The translations under genes were made by a program, and so were the position numbers. Positions 1-9,140 of a DNA stretch of 32,252 bases are shown piece after piece; positions within the stretch are counted from its first letter, which is position 1, and each line of letters opens with the position of its first letter. The notes below the pieces were generated by a model. The model was given only the letters and a program-made list of their open reading frames with translations. It had not been told where the DNA came from and did not search any database. This DNA comes from Actinomycetota bacterium. Lineage in GTDB: Bacteria; Actinomycetota; Thermoleophilia; Gaiellales; Gaiellaceae. The stretch is taken from assembly GCA_004366385.1 (NCBI GenBank), contig SIRU01000014.1:1-32252 (forward strand), written 5' to 3'.

Positions 1-1161
1 GAGTGCCTGAGCCGGGGTGTGCTGCCTAGCGTCCCGTCGCGTGGGTCGGTCGGGGCGAGCGGCGCCCTCGCGCCACTGGCGCACCTCGCGCTGCCGCTCG
101 TCGGGGAGGGCGAGGCGACGGTGAACGGCGAGCGTCTCCCGGGTGGCGCGGCGCTGCGCGCGGTCGGCCTCGAGCCGATCCGGCTCGCGAGCAAGGAGGG
201 GCTCTCGCTCGTCAACGGGACGCAGTTCATGACTGCGATGGCCGCGCTCGGGCTCGTCCGCGCGCGCCGCCTTGCGCGAACGGCGGACATCGCCTGCTCG
301 CTGTCGCTCGAGGCGCTCCAGGGCTCCAGGTCGAGCTTCGCGCCGGCGGTGCACCGCTCGCGTCCGCTGCGCGGGCAGCTGGACGCGGCCGCGAACGTCC
401 TCGCGCTCCTGGACGGCTCGGCCATCACCGAGTCGCACCGCTGGTGCGACAAGATCCAGGACGCGTACGCGTTGCGCTGCGCGCCGCAGGTGCACGGCGC
501 CTGTCGCGATCTCCTCGACTACGTCGAGACCACCGTGTCCGTCGAGGTGAACGCCGCCACGGACAACCCGCTCGTGCTGCTGGAGGAAGGCGAGATCGTG
601 TCCGCCGGCAACTTTCACGGGCAGCCGCTCGCCTTCGCGCTCGACGCGCTCGCTCTGGCGGTCGCGGAGCTCGCCAGCATCTCCGAGCGCCGGGTCGAGC
701 GCCTCGTGAACCCGAGCCTCTCGGACGGGCTCCCCCCGTTCCTCGTCGAGGAGGGTGGGCTCAACTCCGGGTTCATGATCCCGCAGTACGTGGCCGCCGC
801 GCTCGTGTCCGAGAACAAGGTGCTCGCGCATCCGGCGAGCGTCGACTCGATCCCGACGAGCGCCGGGCAGGAAGACCACGTGTCGATGGGTAACGCGGCC
901 GGGCTCAAGGCGCTACGCGTGCTCGACAACACCGAGCGAGCGCTCGCGATCGAGCTGCTGGCGGCCGCGCAGGGCGTCGAGTTCCTGGCGCCGCTGCGGC
1001 CGGGCCGGGGAGCGGCAGCCGCGCACGACTTCGTCCGCACGCTCTCGGCCCGGCTCACCGAGGACCGGTCGCTGAGCGCGGACATCGAGCGGGTGGCCGA
1101 GGCGATCCGAGACGGCGCCGTCGTCGCCGAGGTGGAACGGGAGACGGGAGTGCTCGCATGA
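1..1161 (+). CDS. hutH: Histidine ammonia-lyase, 5'-truncated by the window edge
   Basis: First enzyme of histidine degradation, deaminating L-histidine to trans-urocanate in the cytoplasm. The reading frame is open from base 1, so the start and roughly the first 120-130 residues lie outside the window; 386 residues are visible of a family norm near 510. Family hallmarks seen are the MIO-forming Ala-Ser-Gly region (bases about 49-84), an NGTQFM segment, AGNFHGQPL, the QYVAAAL segment holding the active-site Tyr, and QEDHVSMG near the C-terminus. One residue is odd: the normally near-invariant ASGD after the MIO triad reads ASGA, from one base (GCC where GAC is expected). The stop overlaps the hutU start as ATGA, so the two are translationally coupled. 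Family assignment is secure; full activity is less certain because of the substitution. Confidence 0.96.
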   Translation, partial: ECLSRGVLPSVPSRGSVGASGALAPLAHLALPLVGEGEATVNGERLPGGAALRAVGLEPIRLASKEGLSLVNGTQFMTAMAALGLVRARRLARTADIACSLSLEALQGSRSSFAPAVHRSRPLRGQLDAAANVLALLDGSAITESHRWCDKIQDAYALRCAPQVHGACRDLLDYVETTVSVEVNAATDNPLVLLEEGEIVSAGNFHGQPLAFALDALALAVAELASISERRVERLVNPSLSDGLPPFLVEEGGLNSGFMIPQYVAAALVSENKVLAHPASVDSIPTSAGQEDHVSMGNAAGLKALRVLDNTERALAIELLAAAQGVEFLAPLRPGRGAAAAHDFVRTLSARLTEDRSLSADIERVAEAIRDGAVVAEVERETGVLA

Positions 1162-2888
1162 CCGACGTCGCGACGACGGCGGAGGCGGTCGAGGCCCTGT
1201 GCGGCGACCTCGGCACGATCCGCGCACCGCGCGGGACGGCGCTGAACGCCCGCTCCTGGCAGACGGAGGCACCGCTGCGCATGCTCCTGAACAACCTCGA
1301 CCCGGAGGTCGCCGAGCACCCCGAGCGGCTCGTCGTGTACGGAGGGACGGGCAAGGCTGCGCGGAGCCACGAGGCGCTGAAGGCGATCGTCGGCACGCTC
1401 CTCCGGCTCGACGCCGACGAGACGCTGCTCGTGCAGAGCGGCAAGCCGGTCGGCGTCTTCCGGACGCACGAGTGGGCGCCGCGCGTGCTGATCGCCAACG
1501 CGCTGCTCGTCCCGCGCTGGGCGACGTGGGACGAGTTCCGGCGGCTCGAGGCGGACGGGCTGACGATGTTCGGCCAGATGACCGCCGGCAGCTGGATCTA
1601 CATCGGCACCCAGGGGATCCTCCAGGGGACGTACCAGACGTTCGCGGCGGCGGGGGAGGCGCACTTCGGCTCGCCCGACCTCTCCGGGCGGACGATCCTC
1701 ACCGCCGGCCTCGGGGGAATGGGAGGCGCGCAGCCGCTCGCCGCGACGATGGCGGGTGCCGCGATCCTCTGCGTCGAGGTCGACCCCTCGCGGATCGAGC
1801 GGCGGCTGGAGACGCGCTACCTCGACGAGGCGGCCGACTCGCTCGACGATGCCCTCGAGCAGGTGCGGGCCGCCGCGGCGGGGGGGAGGGCGCTGTCGGT
1901 CGGCCTGCTCGGGAACGCGGCCGACGTCGTGCCCGAGCTCGTTCGCCGCGGCGAGCGCTTCGACCTCGTGACCGACCAGACCGCAGCCCACGACCCGCTG
2001 ACCGGGTACGTGCCACGCGGGCTCGACGTCGGAGAGGCGGCCGCGCTGCGGGAGAGCGACGCAGACGAGTACCTGCGCCGGGCCCGGGAGTCGATCGCAG
2101 CGCACGTGGAGGCGCTGCTCGAGCTCGTCCGGGCCGGCTGCTACGTTTTCGATTATGGAAACAATCTCCGAGGGGAGGCCTATGAGGCGGGCGTAACGGA
2201 CGCGTTCACATACCCGGGCTTCGTCCCGGCCTACATCCGACCGCTCTTCAGTCGAGGGATCGGGCCGTTTCGCTGGGCCGCGCTCTCGGGTGACCCCGCC
2301 GACATCCAGGCGATCGACGATGAGCTCGCACGGCTGTTCCCGGACGATGTGCTGCTCCGTCGCTGGCTGGAGCTGGCGCCCGGACGAGTCGCGTTCCAGG
2401 GTCTCCCGGCCCGCATCTGCTGGCTCGGCTACGGCGATCGTGCCCGCGCCGGGCTCGCGATCAACGAGCTCGTCCGGTCGGGAGTCGTTGGGGCTCCGGT
2501 CGTCATCGGCCGCGACCACCTCGACTCGGGCTCGGTCGCCTCGCCCTACCGGGAGACCGAGTCGATGCTCGACGGATCGGACGCGATCGCCGACTGGCCG
2601 ATCCTCAACGCGCTCGTCAACGTCGCAGCGGGAGCGACGTGGGTGAGCGTCCACCACGGTGGCGGTGTCGGGATCGGGAACTCGATCCACGCCGGCATGG
2701 TCGTGGTCGCGGACGGCACCGACGCGGCGGCCGAGCGGCTCGAGCGCGTGCTGACGACCGACCCCGGCACGGGCGTCATGCGTCACGCCGACGCGGGCTA
2801 CGGGGAGGCGCTCGACACCGCACGGGCACACGGTCTCGACCTGCCCTCCCTCGCCGGCAAAGGCGGCTCGACCGGCGAGACGGCGTGA
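1158..2888 (+). CDS. hutU: Urocanate hydratase
   Basis: Second step of histidine degradation: hydrates urocanate to 4-imidazolone-5-propionate using tightly bound NAD+. The 576-residue product is close to the usual 550-560. Visible signatures are the N-terminal region with [13 protein letters not shown] and [11 protein letters not shown], a [14 protein letters not shown] segment, the dinucleotide-binding [10 protein letters not shown], the [13 protein letters not shown] region, and a Gly-rich [15 protein letters not shown] stretch near the C-terminus. The ATG at 1158 overlaps the hutH stop by four bases, and the gene ends in a GTGA overlap with hutI, so the three enzymes form one operon in pathway order. 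No truncation or key-residue loss was noticed. Confidence 0.97.
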   Translation: MTDVATTAEAVEALCGDLGTIRAPRGTALNARSWQTEAPLRMLLNNLDPEVAEHPERLVVYGGTGKAARSHEALKAIVGTLLRLDADETLLVQSGKPVGVFRTHEWAPRVLIANALLVPRWATWDEFRRLEADGLTMFGQMTAGSWIYIGTQGILQGTYQTFAAAGEAHFGSPDLSGRTILTAGLGGMGGAQPLAATMAGAAILCVEVDPSRIERRLETRYLDEAADSLDDALEQVRAAAAGGRALSVGLLGNAADVVPELVRRGERFDLVTDQTAAHDPLTGYVPRGLDVGEAAALRESDADEYLRRARESIAAHVEALLELVRAGCYVFDYGNNLRGEAYEAGVTDAFTYPGFVPAYIRPLFSRGIGPFRWAALSGDPADIQAIDDELARLFPDDVLLRRWLELAPGRVAFQGLPARICWLGYGDRARAGLAINELVRSGVVGAPVVIGRDHLDSGSVASPYRETESMLDGSDAIADWPILNALVNVAAGATWVSVHHGGGVGIGNSIHAGMVVVADGTDAAAERLERVLTTDPGTGVMRHADAGYGEALDTARAHGLDLPSLAGKGGSTGETA

Positions 2889-4144
2889 GTCTCCGCGACG
2901 GCCACGATCGCGGGCCCGAGCGGCTCCTGATCCGTGACCTCTCGCAGGTGGCGTCGCCAGCCGGGCGGGCGGCTCCCGTGCGCGGCCCGGCCCTCGGCGA
3001 GGTCGACGTCCTCGAGGAGGCGTACGTCCTGTGCGAGGGCGGTCGCGTGGCTCGAGTCGGGCCCATGCGCGAGCTCGGAGCGATCGAGGGCGACGTCGTC
3101 GAGCTCGACGGCCGCGGGCTCTCGGCCGTCCCCGGGCTGGTCGACTGCCACACGCATGCGTGCTTCGCGGGCGATCGCGTCGAGGAGTTCGCACTCCGCG
3201 CCGCCGGCGCGAGCTACGAGGAGCTCCACGCCGCGGGCGGAGGCATCCTCTCGACGGTGCGGGCGACGCGCGCCGCAGGCGAGGACGCCCTGCGCGCAGC
3301 AGTCGAGCGGCATGCCTCGTGGATGCTCCGCGCCGGCACGACGACGTTCGAGGCGAAGTCGGGCTACGGCCTCGATCGCGAGACCGAGCTCGCGCAGCTG
3401 CGCGCGATCCGTGCGGCGGGCGGCGTTCCCACTTGGCTCGGCGCGCACGCCGTGCCGCCCGAGCACGCCGACGCGGGAGCGGCCGCGTACGTCGACTTCC
3501 TCCTCGCAGAGGTGCTCGCTGAGGCGGCGGAGCTCGCCGAGGCCGCGGACGTCTTCCTCGAGCGCGGCGCGTTCGACGCCACGCAGGCGCGCAGGTACCT
3601 CGAGGGGTGCGCCGCCGCCGGCCTCGCGCTCCGGCTGCACGGCGACCAGTTCACGGAGGCAGGGGCGATCCCGCTGGCGATCGAGATCGGGGCCCGCTCC
3701 GTCGACCACCTCGAGGCAACGGGCCACGCGGGTGTCCTCGCGCTGGCCGCGAGCGACGTGGTCGGCGTGCTCCTTCCGGCCAGCGCCCTCTTTCTCGGCC
3801 GCCCGCTGCCTCCCGCGCGCGCGCTCGCCGACGCGGGCGCGGCGATCGCCCTCGCGACCGACTTCAACCCGGGGAGCGCCTACTGCGAGAGCCTTCCGGT
3901 CGTCCTCTCGCTCGCGTGCACCCAGCTCGGGCTCTCTCCGAACGAGGCGCTCGCCGCCTGCACGGTGAACGCTGCGCACGTCCTCGCGCGCGCCGACCGG
4001 AAAGGGCGCATCGCCCCCGGCTTCGATGCAGACGTCGTCCTGGTCGCCGCCGACGACTGGCGCCACCTTGCGTACCACCTCGCCGGGCCTGTGGTGCACA
4101 CCGTCGTCAGAGCCGGCCGAGTCGCCTGCAGCAGCCGGGCATAA
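2885..4144 (+). CDS. hutI: Imidazolonepropionase
   Basis: Third step of histidine degradation: a metal-dependent amidohydrolase opening 4-imidazolone-5-propionate to N-formimino-L-glutamate. From the GTG at 2885 the product is 419 residues, the normal family length. Signatures are the metal-binding HxH at residues 89 and 91 ([12 protein letters not shown]), [25 protein letters not shown], the DHLEATG segment, and [13 protein letters not shown] with the late catalytic Asp. The start is chosen because GTG overlaps the hutU stop as GTGA, as at most junctions here; the frame is open further upstream, but that stretch lies inside hutU and is a shadow. The fourth step (hutF or hutG type) is not in the window and may lie upstream of hutH. 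Confidence 0.96.
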   Translation: MSLRDGHDRGPERLLIRDLSQVASPAGRAAPVRGPALGEVDVLEEAYVLCEGGRVARVGPMRELGAIEGDVVELDGRGLSAVPGLVDCHTHACFAGDRVEEFALRAAGASYEELHAAGGGILSTVRATRAAGEDALRAAVERHASWMLRAGTTTFEAKSGYGLDRETELAQLRAIRAAGGVPTWLGAHAVPPEHADAGAAAYVDFLLAEVLAEAAELAEAADVFLERGAFDATQARRYLEGCAAAGLALRLHGDQFTEAGAIPLAIEIGARSVDHLEATGHAGVLALAASDVVGVLLPASALFLGRPLPPARALADAGAAIALATDFNPGSAYCESLPVVLSLACTQLGLSPNEALAACTVNAAHVLARADRKGRIAPGFDADVVLVAADDWRHLAYHLAGPVVHTVVRAGRVACSSRA

Positions 4145-4145
4145 T
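4140..4145 (+). promoter_or_regulatory. Candidate -10 element for the small membrane protein gene
   Basis: CATAAT sits six bases before the ATG at 4152 and contains the TAA stop of hutI. There is no Shine-Dalgarno sequence, which fits a leaderless transcript. No convincing -35 was seen. Confidence 0.4.
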
Positions 4146-4151
4146 CGCTGC

Positions 4152-4541
4152 ATGCCGACACGCAAGCAGCGTCGCCGCCGGGCGAAGGAGCTCCGCCACG
4201 AGTACGTCTGGGAGGACGAGGAGGGGAACGAGGTCGAGCCCGATGACGTCAAGGAGCGGAAGACCGGGATGCCGCCCTCGCGGGCGTCGGCCCGTGCCGG
4301 GCGTGAGCCCCAGCCGCCGTCGTGGCCGCGCACGCTGAAGCGGGGCGTGGTCTTCGCGCCGATCATGTTCGTGGTGGTGATGCTGCTCTCGAACGACCTC
4401 ACGCTCGTCCAGCAGCTCACGCAGACCGCCTTCATCGTCGCGATCTTCATCCCGTTCAGCTACCTCCTCGACGGCGTCATGTGGCGGTCGTACAAGCGGC
4501 GCGCGGCGCGGCGGGCGGCAGACGGCGGGCGCGGGAGCTGA
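4152..4541 (+). CDS. Small basic two-helix membrane protein, function unknown
   Basis: A 129-residue protein I do not recognise. It starts with a very basic stretch (MPTRKQRRRRAK), continues with an acidic and proline-rich soluble segment, then has two hydrophobic helices at about residues 65-81 and 91-109, and ends in a basic RRAARRAADGG tail. The predicted topology is two membrane spans with both ends on the cytoplasmic, positively charged side. The ATG at 4152 is preceded at six bases by CATAAT and lacks a ribosome binding site. It lies 7 bases after hutI and 2 bases before the metallo-beta-lactamase-fold gene, so it may be co-transcribed with the hydrolase-hisS-aspS group rather than belonging to histidine degradation. 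Coding status rests on high-GC codon usage and the clear membrane pattern. Confidence 0.75.
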   Translation: MPTRKQRRRRAKELRHEYVWEDEEGNEVEPDDVKERKTGMPPSRASARAGREPQPPSWPRTLKRGVVFAPIMFVVVMLLSNDLTLVQQLTQTAFIVAIFIPFSYLLDGVMWRSYKRRAARRAADGGRGS

Positions 4542-4543
4542 GC

Positions 4544-5191
4544 GTGCCCCTACGGGTCGACGCGCTCCCGCTCGGGCCGATCGGGACGAACTGCTACGTC
4601 GTGCGCGCGGACGCGCCCGCCGCCGAGGCAGTGGTCGTCGATCCGAGCGGTGCCGCCGCCGAGATCCGCATCGAGCTCGCGCGGCTCGGCACGCGGTGCG
4701 TCGCGATCCTCGTGACACACGGCCACTGGGATCACCTCGTCGGCGTGGGAGAGCTCGCGACCGGTACCGGCGCCCCCGTGCACATGCCCGAGGGCGAGCG
4801 CGTGCTGCTCGAGCAACCTGGGCCGTACGTCCCGGCCGGCATCGCGATGACCCCCCACACGCCCGACGTGCTGCTCTCGGGAGGCGAGTCCTTGGAGCTC
4901 GCGGGCATGACCTTCGACGTGCTCTCGGTTCCGGGCCACTCGCCCGCGCATCTCGCGTACGCGGCCGACGGCTGCCTGTTCTCGGGGGACGTCCTCTTCG
5001 CCGGCTCCGTGGGCAGGACCGACCTCCCGGGCGCCGACTGGGACACGCTCCTCGAGTCCATCCGGGCGCTCGTCGACGCCTATCCACCGGAGACCGTCGT
5101 CTACCCGGGCCACGGGCCCACGACGACACTCGGCGCCGAGCTCGCGCGCAACCCGTTCCTCGCCGACCTCCGCGCGGAGCGTACGCCGTGA
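4544..5191 (+). CDS. Metallo-beta-lactamase-fold hydrolase (glyoxalase II-like)
   Basis: A 215-residue cytoplasmic hydrolase of the metallo-beta-lactamase superfamily, most like hydroxyacylglutathione hydrolase-type proteins. The full metal site is present: THGHWDH (His59, His61, Asp63, His64), His132 in PGHSPAH, Asp149 in SGDVLF, and His190 in YPGHGP. The N-terminal LPLGPIGTNCYVV is typical of glyoxalase II-like members. The substrate cannot be deduced; actinobacteria use mycothiol rather than glutathione, so a thioester of another thiol is possible. The GTG at 4544 lies 2 bases after the previous stop, and the gene ends in a GTGA overlap with hisS. Association of such a hydrolase with hisS is recurrent in bacteria, but its reason is unknown. 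Confidence 0.92.
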   Translation: MPLRVDALPLGPIGTNCYVVRADAPAAEAVVVDPSGAAAEIRIELARLGTRCVAILVTHGHWDHLVGVGELATGTGAPVHMPEGERVLLEQPGPYVPAGIAMTPHTPDVLLSGGESLELAGMTFDVLSVPGHSPAHLAYAADGCLFSGDVLFAGSVGRTDLPGADWDTLLESIRALVDAYPPETVVYPGHGPTTTLGAELARNPFLADLRAERTP

Positions 5192-6441
5192 CGGCCACGA
5201 AGATCGAGCGGCCGCGTGGCACGCACGACGTCACGCCCTCGGAGCAGCCGCTCTGGCGCCTCGCGGTCGGCGAGGCGGAGCGGCTGTGCGCGCTGTACGG
5301 CTACCGCCCGATCACGACGCCCGTGTTCGAGGACACCGCGCTGTTCGAGCGCACCTCGGGTGCGGGCTCGGACGTCGTGCAGAAGGAGATGTACACGTTC
5401 GAGGACCGCGGCGGCCGCTCGCTCACGCTGCGCCCGGAGGCGACCGCGCCGATCTGTCGCGCCTACGTCGAGCACGGGATGCATCGCGGCCCGCAGCCCG
5501 CGAAGCTGTACACCGTCGCGCCGATGTACCGCTACGCGGCGCCCCAGCGGGGCCGCTACCGCGAGCACTGGCAGCTCTCCGTCGAGGCGGTCGGCTCCGA
5601 ACACCCGTCCGTCGATGCCGAGATCATCCAGCTCTACCACGCGCTCCTGCGCAGGCTCGGCGTGTCCGAGTTCTCACTCGAGATCAACTCGATCGGCTGC
5701 GCCGAGTGCCGGCCCGCCTACCTCGAGTCGCTCCGCGCGTGGCTCGCGGCCACCGACGCGCGCCTCGACGAGGCGACGCGCGAGAAGGCGGCCACCAGCC
5801 CGCTCCGGGTGTTCGACAACCTCGACACGAAGCCGGCCGGCGTCCAGGAGGCCCTGCGCGAGGCTCCGAAGATCGGCGGCTCGCTCTGCGACGCCTGCGA
5901 GGAGCACTTCGCGGCCGTCCGCCGCGATCTGGATGCCTACGGCGTCGAGTACACCGTCATGCCGACGCTGGTCCGCGGCCTCGACTACTACACCCGCACG
6001 ACGTGGGAGTTCGCCGGGCCCGAGGAGGGCGCCCAGAGCGCGCTCTCGGGCGGCGGCCGCTACGACGGCCTGGTCGAGGAGATCGGCGGGCCGCCGACGC
6101 CCGGCGTCGGCTTCGGCGCCGGCCTCGAGCGCCTGCTCATCGCGCTCGAGCACGCTGGCGTGACCGCGCCGCCGCCGGCGATCGACGTCTTCTTCGCACT
6201 CGCGGACGACACCTCCCGTGACCACGTGACCCGGCTCGTGGAGGCAGCCCGCTCTGCCGGCCTCGCCGCCGACACCGACTACGCCGGCCGCTCGCTCAAG
6301 GGTCAGCTGACCCAGGCGGGCAGGCTCGGCGCGGCGACGGTCGCAGTGGTCGACGCCGACCGCGCGACGCTCCGCCGGCCCGGGCGCGAGGACGAGGACG
6401 TCCCGCTCGACGCAGTCCTGGAGAGGCTGGCCACGTCGTGA
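5188..6441 (+). CDS. hisS: Histidine--tRNA ligase
   Basis: Class II aminoacyl-tRNA synthetase charging tRNA-His. The 417-residue product matches the family (about 420). Seen in order: RPRGTHDVTP near the N-terminus; motif 2 region MYRYAAPQRGRYREHWQ; the histidine-specific VRGLDYYTRTTWEF; SGGGRYDGLVEEIGG; motif 3 as GVGFGAGLERL; then a C-terminal anticodon-binding domain ending in DVPLDAVLERLATS. The GTG start overlaps the preceding hydrolase stop as GTGA, and the stop overlaps aspS the same way, so hydrolase-hisS-aspS is a coupled operon. The hisS-aspS pairing is common in bacteria. Confidence 0.97.
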   Translation: MTATKIERPRGTHDVTPSEQPLWRLAVGEAERLCALYGYRPITTPVFEDTALFERTSGAGSDVVQKEMYTFEDRGGRSLTLRPEATAPICRAYVEHGMHRGPQPAKLYTVAPMYRYAAPQRGRYREHWQLSVEAVGSEHPSVDAEIIQLYHALLRRLGVSEFSLEINSIGCAECRPAYLESLRAWLAATDARLDEATREKAATSPLRVFDNLDTKPAGVQEALREAPKIGGSLCDACEEHFAAVRRDLDAYGVEYTVMPTLVRGLDYYTRTTWEFAGPEEGAQSALSGGGRYDGLVEEIGGPPTPGVGFGAGLERLLIALEHAGVTAPPPAIDVFFALADDTSRDHVTRLVEAARSAGLAADTDYAGRSLKGQLTQAGRLGAATVAVVDADRATLRRPGREDEDVPLDAVLERLATS

Positions 6442-8177
6442 GCTGGCGCGACCTCTACTGCGGCGAGCCGCGCCCCGAGCACGTCGGGCAGTCGCTGACG
6501 CTCGCCGGCTGGGTCTCGACGCGCCGCGACCACGGCGGCCTCGTCTTCGTCGACCTCCGCGACCACACGGGGATCACGCAGCTCGTCGTCAACCCCGAGC
6601 GCGCGCCCGCCGCCGCGGAGCTGGCGAAGGAGATCCGGAACGAGTTCGTGCTGCGCGCGAGCGGCGAGGTCGTCGAGCGCTCGCCCGAGACCGTGAACGA
6701 GAAGATGCCGACCGGCGCGGTGGAGCTTCACGTCGACGCGCTCGAGGTCATCTCGCGCTCGACGCCGCTCCCGTTCCAGCTCGACGAGGAGAACGTGGAC
6801 GAGACGCTGCGGCTGCGCTACCGCTGGCTCGACCTCCGCAACGACCGCATGCAACGGAACCTGCGGCTCTCGGGCACTGCGGTGTCGGCGATCCGCCGCC
6901 GCATGGAGGAGCTCGGCTTCGTCGACCTGTGGACGCCCAACCTCACACGGGCGACGCCGGAGGGAGCGCGCGACTTCATCGTGCCGGTGCGCCTCCAGCC
7001 GGGGACGTTCTTCGCGCTGCCCCAGTCACCGCAGATCTTCAAGCAGCTGTTCATGATCGCCGGCTTCGACCGCTACTACCAGATCGCCACGTGCTTCCGG
7101 GACGAGGATCTCCGCGCCGACCGCCAGTTCGAGTTCCGGCAGCTCGACGTCGAGCTGGCGTTCGCCGAGCGCGAGGACGTCCTCGACGTCCTCGAGCAGG
7201 CGGTGTGCGCGGCATTCGAGGCGCTCGGGCGCGAGCCGCCGCCGACCCCGTTCCCGAGGCTGCCGTGGAGCGAGGTGATGGCGCGGTTCGGCTCCGACAA
7301 GCCGGATCTCCGCTTCGGGCTGGAGATCGAGGATCGCACCGAGGTGACGCGCGGCTCGGAGTTCGGCGTCTTCGGGAACGCGGAGAGCGTGCGCTCGCTC
7401 ACGGCGCCGAAGGCGTTCTCCCGCGGCGAGCTCGCGCAGCTGGAGACCATGGCGAAGGAGTGGGGCGCGAAGGGGCTCGCCTACCTCGTGTACGACGAGT
7501 CGGGCGAGGTGCGCTCGCCGATCGCGAAGTTCCTCGCCGAACGCGAGCTCGACGCGTTCCGTGCCGAGCCGGGGTCGACGGTGCTCTTCGGCGCCGGCGA
7601 CCCGCGGGCGGTCGCGCGCGTCCTCGGCTTCCTCCGGCTCCACCTGGGCAACGAGCTCGGGCTCGTCGACCGGAGCCACGACGAGTTCCTGTGGGTGGTC
7701 GACTTCCCGCTCTTCGAGCCCGACGAGGAGACGGGCGAGTGGACGTTCAGCCACCACCCGTTCACGGGCGTCGCGGAGGGACACGAGGAGCTGATCGAGA
7801 GCGAGCCGGGGCAGGCGTTGAGCCTCGCGTACGACCTCGTGTGGAACGGCTGGGAGCTCGGGTCCGGGTCGATCCGGATCCACCGGCAGGACGTGCAGCA
7901 GCGCGTCTTCCGGGCGCTCGGGCTCACGGATGAAGAGGCGCGGGAGAAGTTCGGGTTCCTGCTCGATGCGCTCCAGATGGGCGCTCCGCCGCACGGGGGC
8001 TTCGCGCTGGGGCTCGATCGCTTCGTCGCGCTGCTCGCGGGCGAGCCGAACATCCGCGAGGTGATCGCGTTCCCCAAGGTGTCCAGCGGCGCCGACCCGC
8101 TGACGGGAGCGCCGGCGCCCGTGCCGGCCGAGCAGCTCGCCGAGCTCGGCATCGCGGTCATCGTCGAGGACGAGTAG
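6438..8177 (+). CDS. aspS: Aspartate--tRNA ligase (bacterial type)
   Basis: Class II synthetase charging tRNA-Asp, possibly also tRNA-Asn if the organism uses the amidotransferase route. The 579-residue length is the bacterial norm. An N-terminal OB-fold anticodon domain (GWVSTRRDHGGLVFVDLRD) is followed by the catalytic core with SPQIFKQLFMIAGFDRYYQI and CFRDEDLRADRQFEFRQLD, an inserted GAD-type domain between about residues 285 and 410, HHPFTG, and motif 3 as GGFALGLDRFVALL ending in IREVIAFPK. The GTG start overlaps the hisS stop. No discriminating or non-discriminating status is claimed. The gene appears intact. Confidence 0.97.
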   Translation: MSWRDLYCGEPRPEHVGQSLTLAGWVSTRRDHGGLVFVDLRDHTGITQLVVNPERAPAAAELAKEIRNEFVLRASGEVVERSPETVNEKMPTGAVELHVDALEVISRSTPLPFQLDEENVDETLRLRYRWLDLRNDRMQRNLRLSGTAVSAIRRRMEELGFVDLWTPNLTRATPEGARDFIVPVRLQPGTFFALPQSPQIFKQLFMIAGFDRYYQIATCFRDEDLRADRQFEFRQLDVELAFAEREDVLDVLEQAVCAAFEALGREPPPTPFPRLPWSEVMARFGSDKPDLRFGLEIEDRTEVTRGSEFGVFGNAESVRSLTAPKAFSRGELAQLETMAKEWGAKGLAYLVYDESGEVRSPIAKFLAERELDAFRAEPGSTVLFGAGDPRAVARVLGFLRLHLGNELGLVDRSHDEFLWVVDFPLFEPDEETGEWTFSHHPFTGVAEGHEELIESEPGQALSLAYDLVWNGWELGSGSIRIHRQDVQQRVFRALGLTDEEAREKFGFLLDALQMGAPPHGGFALGLDRFVALLAGEPNIREVIAFPKVSSGADPLTGAPAPVPAEQLAELGIAVIVEDE

Positions 8178-8199
8178 CTCCGACTCCGGGCGCGCGGCG

Positions 8200-8511
8200 C
8201 TATCCGGGGATCGCGCCCCGCGTACGGATGCCCATCGCGGTGAGCCGGGTCATCCCGAGGCGCTCGTAGAACGGCACGAGCTCCTCGTCGCAGCGGAGAT
8301 CGACCAGGTACCGATCCTCGAGGAGCGCCCGGACGGCGTTCACGAAGCCGACGATCCGCCCGCTCTCGGCGTCGCGCGCGAGCACGACGTGCTCGCTCCC
8401 GCGCAGGAGCTCGGGATGGCGCTGGGGCGTCGGCTGCACCGGCCAGCCGACGAAGAAGCCCTCCAGATCGACCGGCTCGACGCCCTCGAGCGACGTCACG
8501 TACTCGATCAC
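8200..8511 (-). CDS. Shortened GNAT-family protein lacking the acetyl-CoA loop
   Basis: A 103-residue protein starting at a GTG (8511-8509). Its two ends match a compact GNAT family: FFVGWPVQPTP, the HVVLARD and RIVGFVNAV strands, and then RYLVDLRCDEELVPFYERLGM. In that family the two halves are normally separated by about 30 residues holding strand 4 and the RGxGxG pyrophosphate loop that binds acetyl-CoA. Here VGFVNAV runs straight into RALLEDRYLVDL, as if that part had been removed in frame. The product probably cannot bind acetyl-CoA normally. It lies antisense between aspS and the RlpA-like gene. It may be a decaying gene, a non-enzymatic remnant, or an assembly deletion. The family call rests on my memory of its consensus. 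Confidence 0.65.
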   Translation of the reverse strand: MIEYVTSLEGVEPVDLEGFFVGWPVQPTPQRHPELLRGSEHVVLARDAESGRIVGFVNAVRALLEDRYLVDLRCDEELVPFYERLGMTRLTAMGIRTRGAIPG

Positions 8512-8550
8512 CGGGCCACCGTAGCCGCGCCGTGAGCCACACTAGGTCGC

Positions 8551-8976
8551 GTGACCGAGTCCTTCGCGCAACGCCTGGTGCTCCTCGCCGCAGTCGCGCT
8601 GCTCGCTGGCGCCCTCGCGCTCGCCGCCGTCGAGCGCCTCGAGGCGGACTCCGGCACGAGCCTGACCGGAGCGGTCGCCCCCTCCGGCTGGAACGTCGCG
8701 TTCGCCGGCTCGCGCGGGCCCGCCGCCGACGCACAGCGGACGTCGTGCGGGCAGGTGCTCTCACCCGAGTCGATGGGGATCACCCACCCGGTGCTGCCGT
8801 GCGGCGCAAAGCTCGTGCTTCGGCGAGAGGACAAGCTCGTGCTCTCCGAGGTGATCGACAACGTGCTCGTCGAGGGCGGGCGGCAGCTCGAGGTGACCGA
8901 GTCGCTCGCGGAGCTCCTCGAGCTCGAGGGCACGACCGAGATCGAGTGGCGGTTCGCGACCGAGACGAGCGGCTAG
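8551..8976 (+). CDS. Membrane-anchored double-psi beta-barrel (RlpA-like) protein
   Basis: A 141-residue protein with an N-terminal hydrophobic helix (about residues 8-27) that anchors or exports it, followed by an extracytoplasmic domain from about residue 48. The domain follows the RlpA-type double-psi beta-barrel pattern: Cys66, a THPVLPCGAKLVL strand (Cys84), the SEVIDNV strand whose Asp103 aligns with the catalytic Asp of RlpA lytic transglycosylases, and RQLEVTESLAELLEL before a final strand. Two Cys could form a disulfide. A role in peptidoglycan turnover is plausible but unproven, because the RNDRGP core motif is not conserved. The start is a GTG without a Shine-Dalgarno sequence. Its TAG stop lies inside the presumed -10 element of the 6S RNA candidate. 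Confidence 0.68.
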   Translation: MTESFAQRLVLLAAVALLAGALALAAVERLEADSGTSLTGAVAPSGWNVAFAGSRGPAADAQRTSCGQVLSPESMGITHPVLPCGAKLVLRREDKLVLSEVIDNVLVEGGRQLEVTESLAELLELEGTTEIEWRFATETSG

Positions 8977-8979
8977 GAT
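8974..8979 (+). promoter_or_regulatory. Candidate -10 element for the 6S RNA
   Basis: TAGGAT overlaps the stop codon of the RlpA-like gene and would place transcription start near 8984-8986, exactly where the 5' arm of the RNA closing stem begins. No strong -35 was found. Confidence 0.4.
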
Positions 8980-8983
8980 TCGG

Positions 8984-9140
8984 GTGCTCGACCCTGTACG
9001 TGGCCCCGGCCCAAACGTGAACCAACATGCACGTGAAGGGAGCCGGCGTCGGGGATAGGCGTTGCCGACGCCCCGCACGGCACCCACCTGGCGAAGCCAG
9101 GTTCCCGGTCGGTCGGGGCATCATCGGCAGGGTGGAGCAC
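8984..9140 (+). ncRNA. ssrS: Candidate 6S RNA
   Basis: This region has no protein-coding gene but folds like 6S RNA, the regulator that mimics an open promoter and binds housekeeping RNA polymerase. The 5' arm 8984-8996 pairs with 9128-9140: GTGCTC with GAGCAC, one G-G mismatch, then ACCCTG with CAGGGT. A second stem pairs 9004-9011 with 9111-9118 (CCCCGGCC with GGTCGGGG). The distal hairpin pairs 9045-9052 with 9065-9072 (GGCGTCGG with CCGACGCC). A 7-bp hairpin at 9086-9102 with a GAA loop lies on the 3' side, where 6S RNAs have a hairpin near the central bubble. The predicted length, about 157 bases, is near the short end for 6S. The fold was done by eye; a covariance model was not run. SRP RNA and tmRNA were considered and fit worse. 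Confidence 0.58.

Noticed and set aside
615-3194. An 859-codon open frame antisense to the hut genes
   Set aside because: Very Arg- and Pro-rich with no domain pattern. High third-position GC opens antisense frames; hutH, hutU and hutI on the plus strand have clear family motifs.
8984-9140. SRP RNA or tmRNA as alternatives for the structured RNA
   Set aside because: No SRP GGAA-type loop motif, and no tRNA-like acceptor end or peptide frame. A long closing stem with a central bubble fits 6S better.
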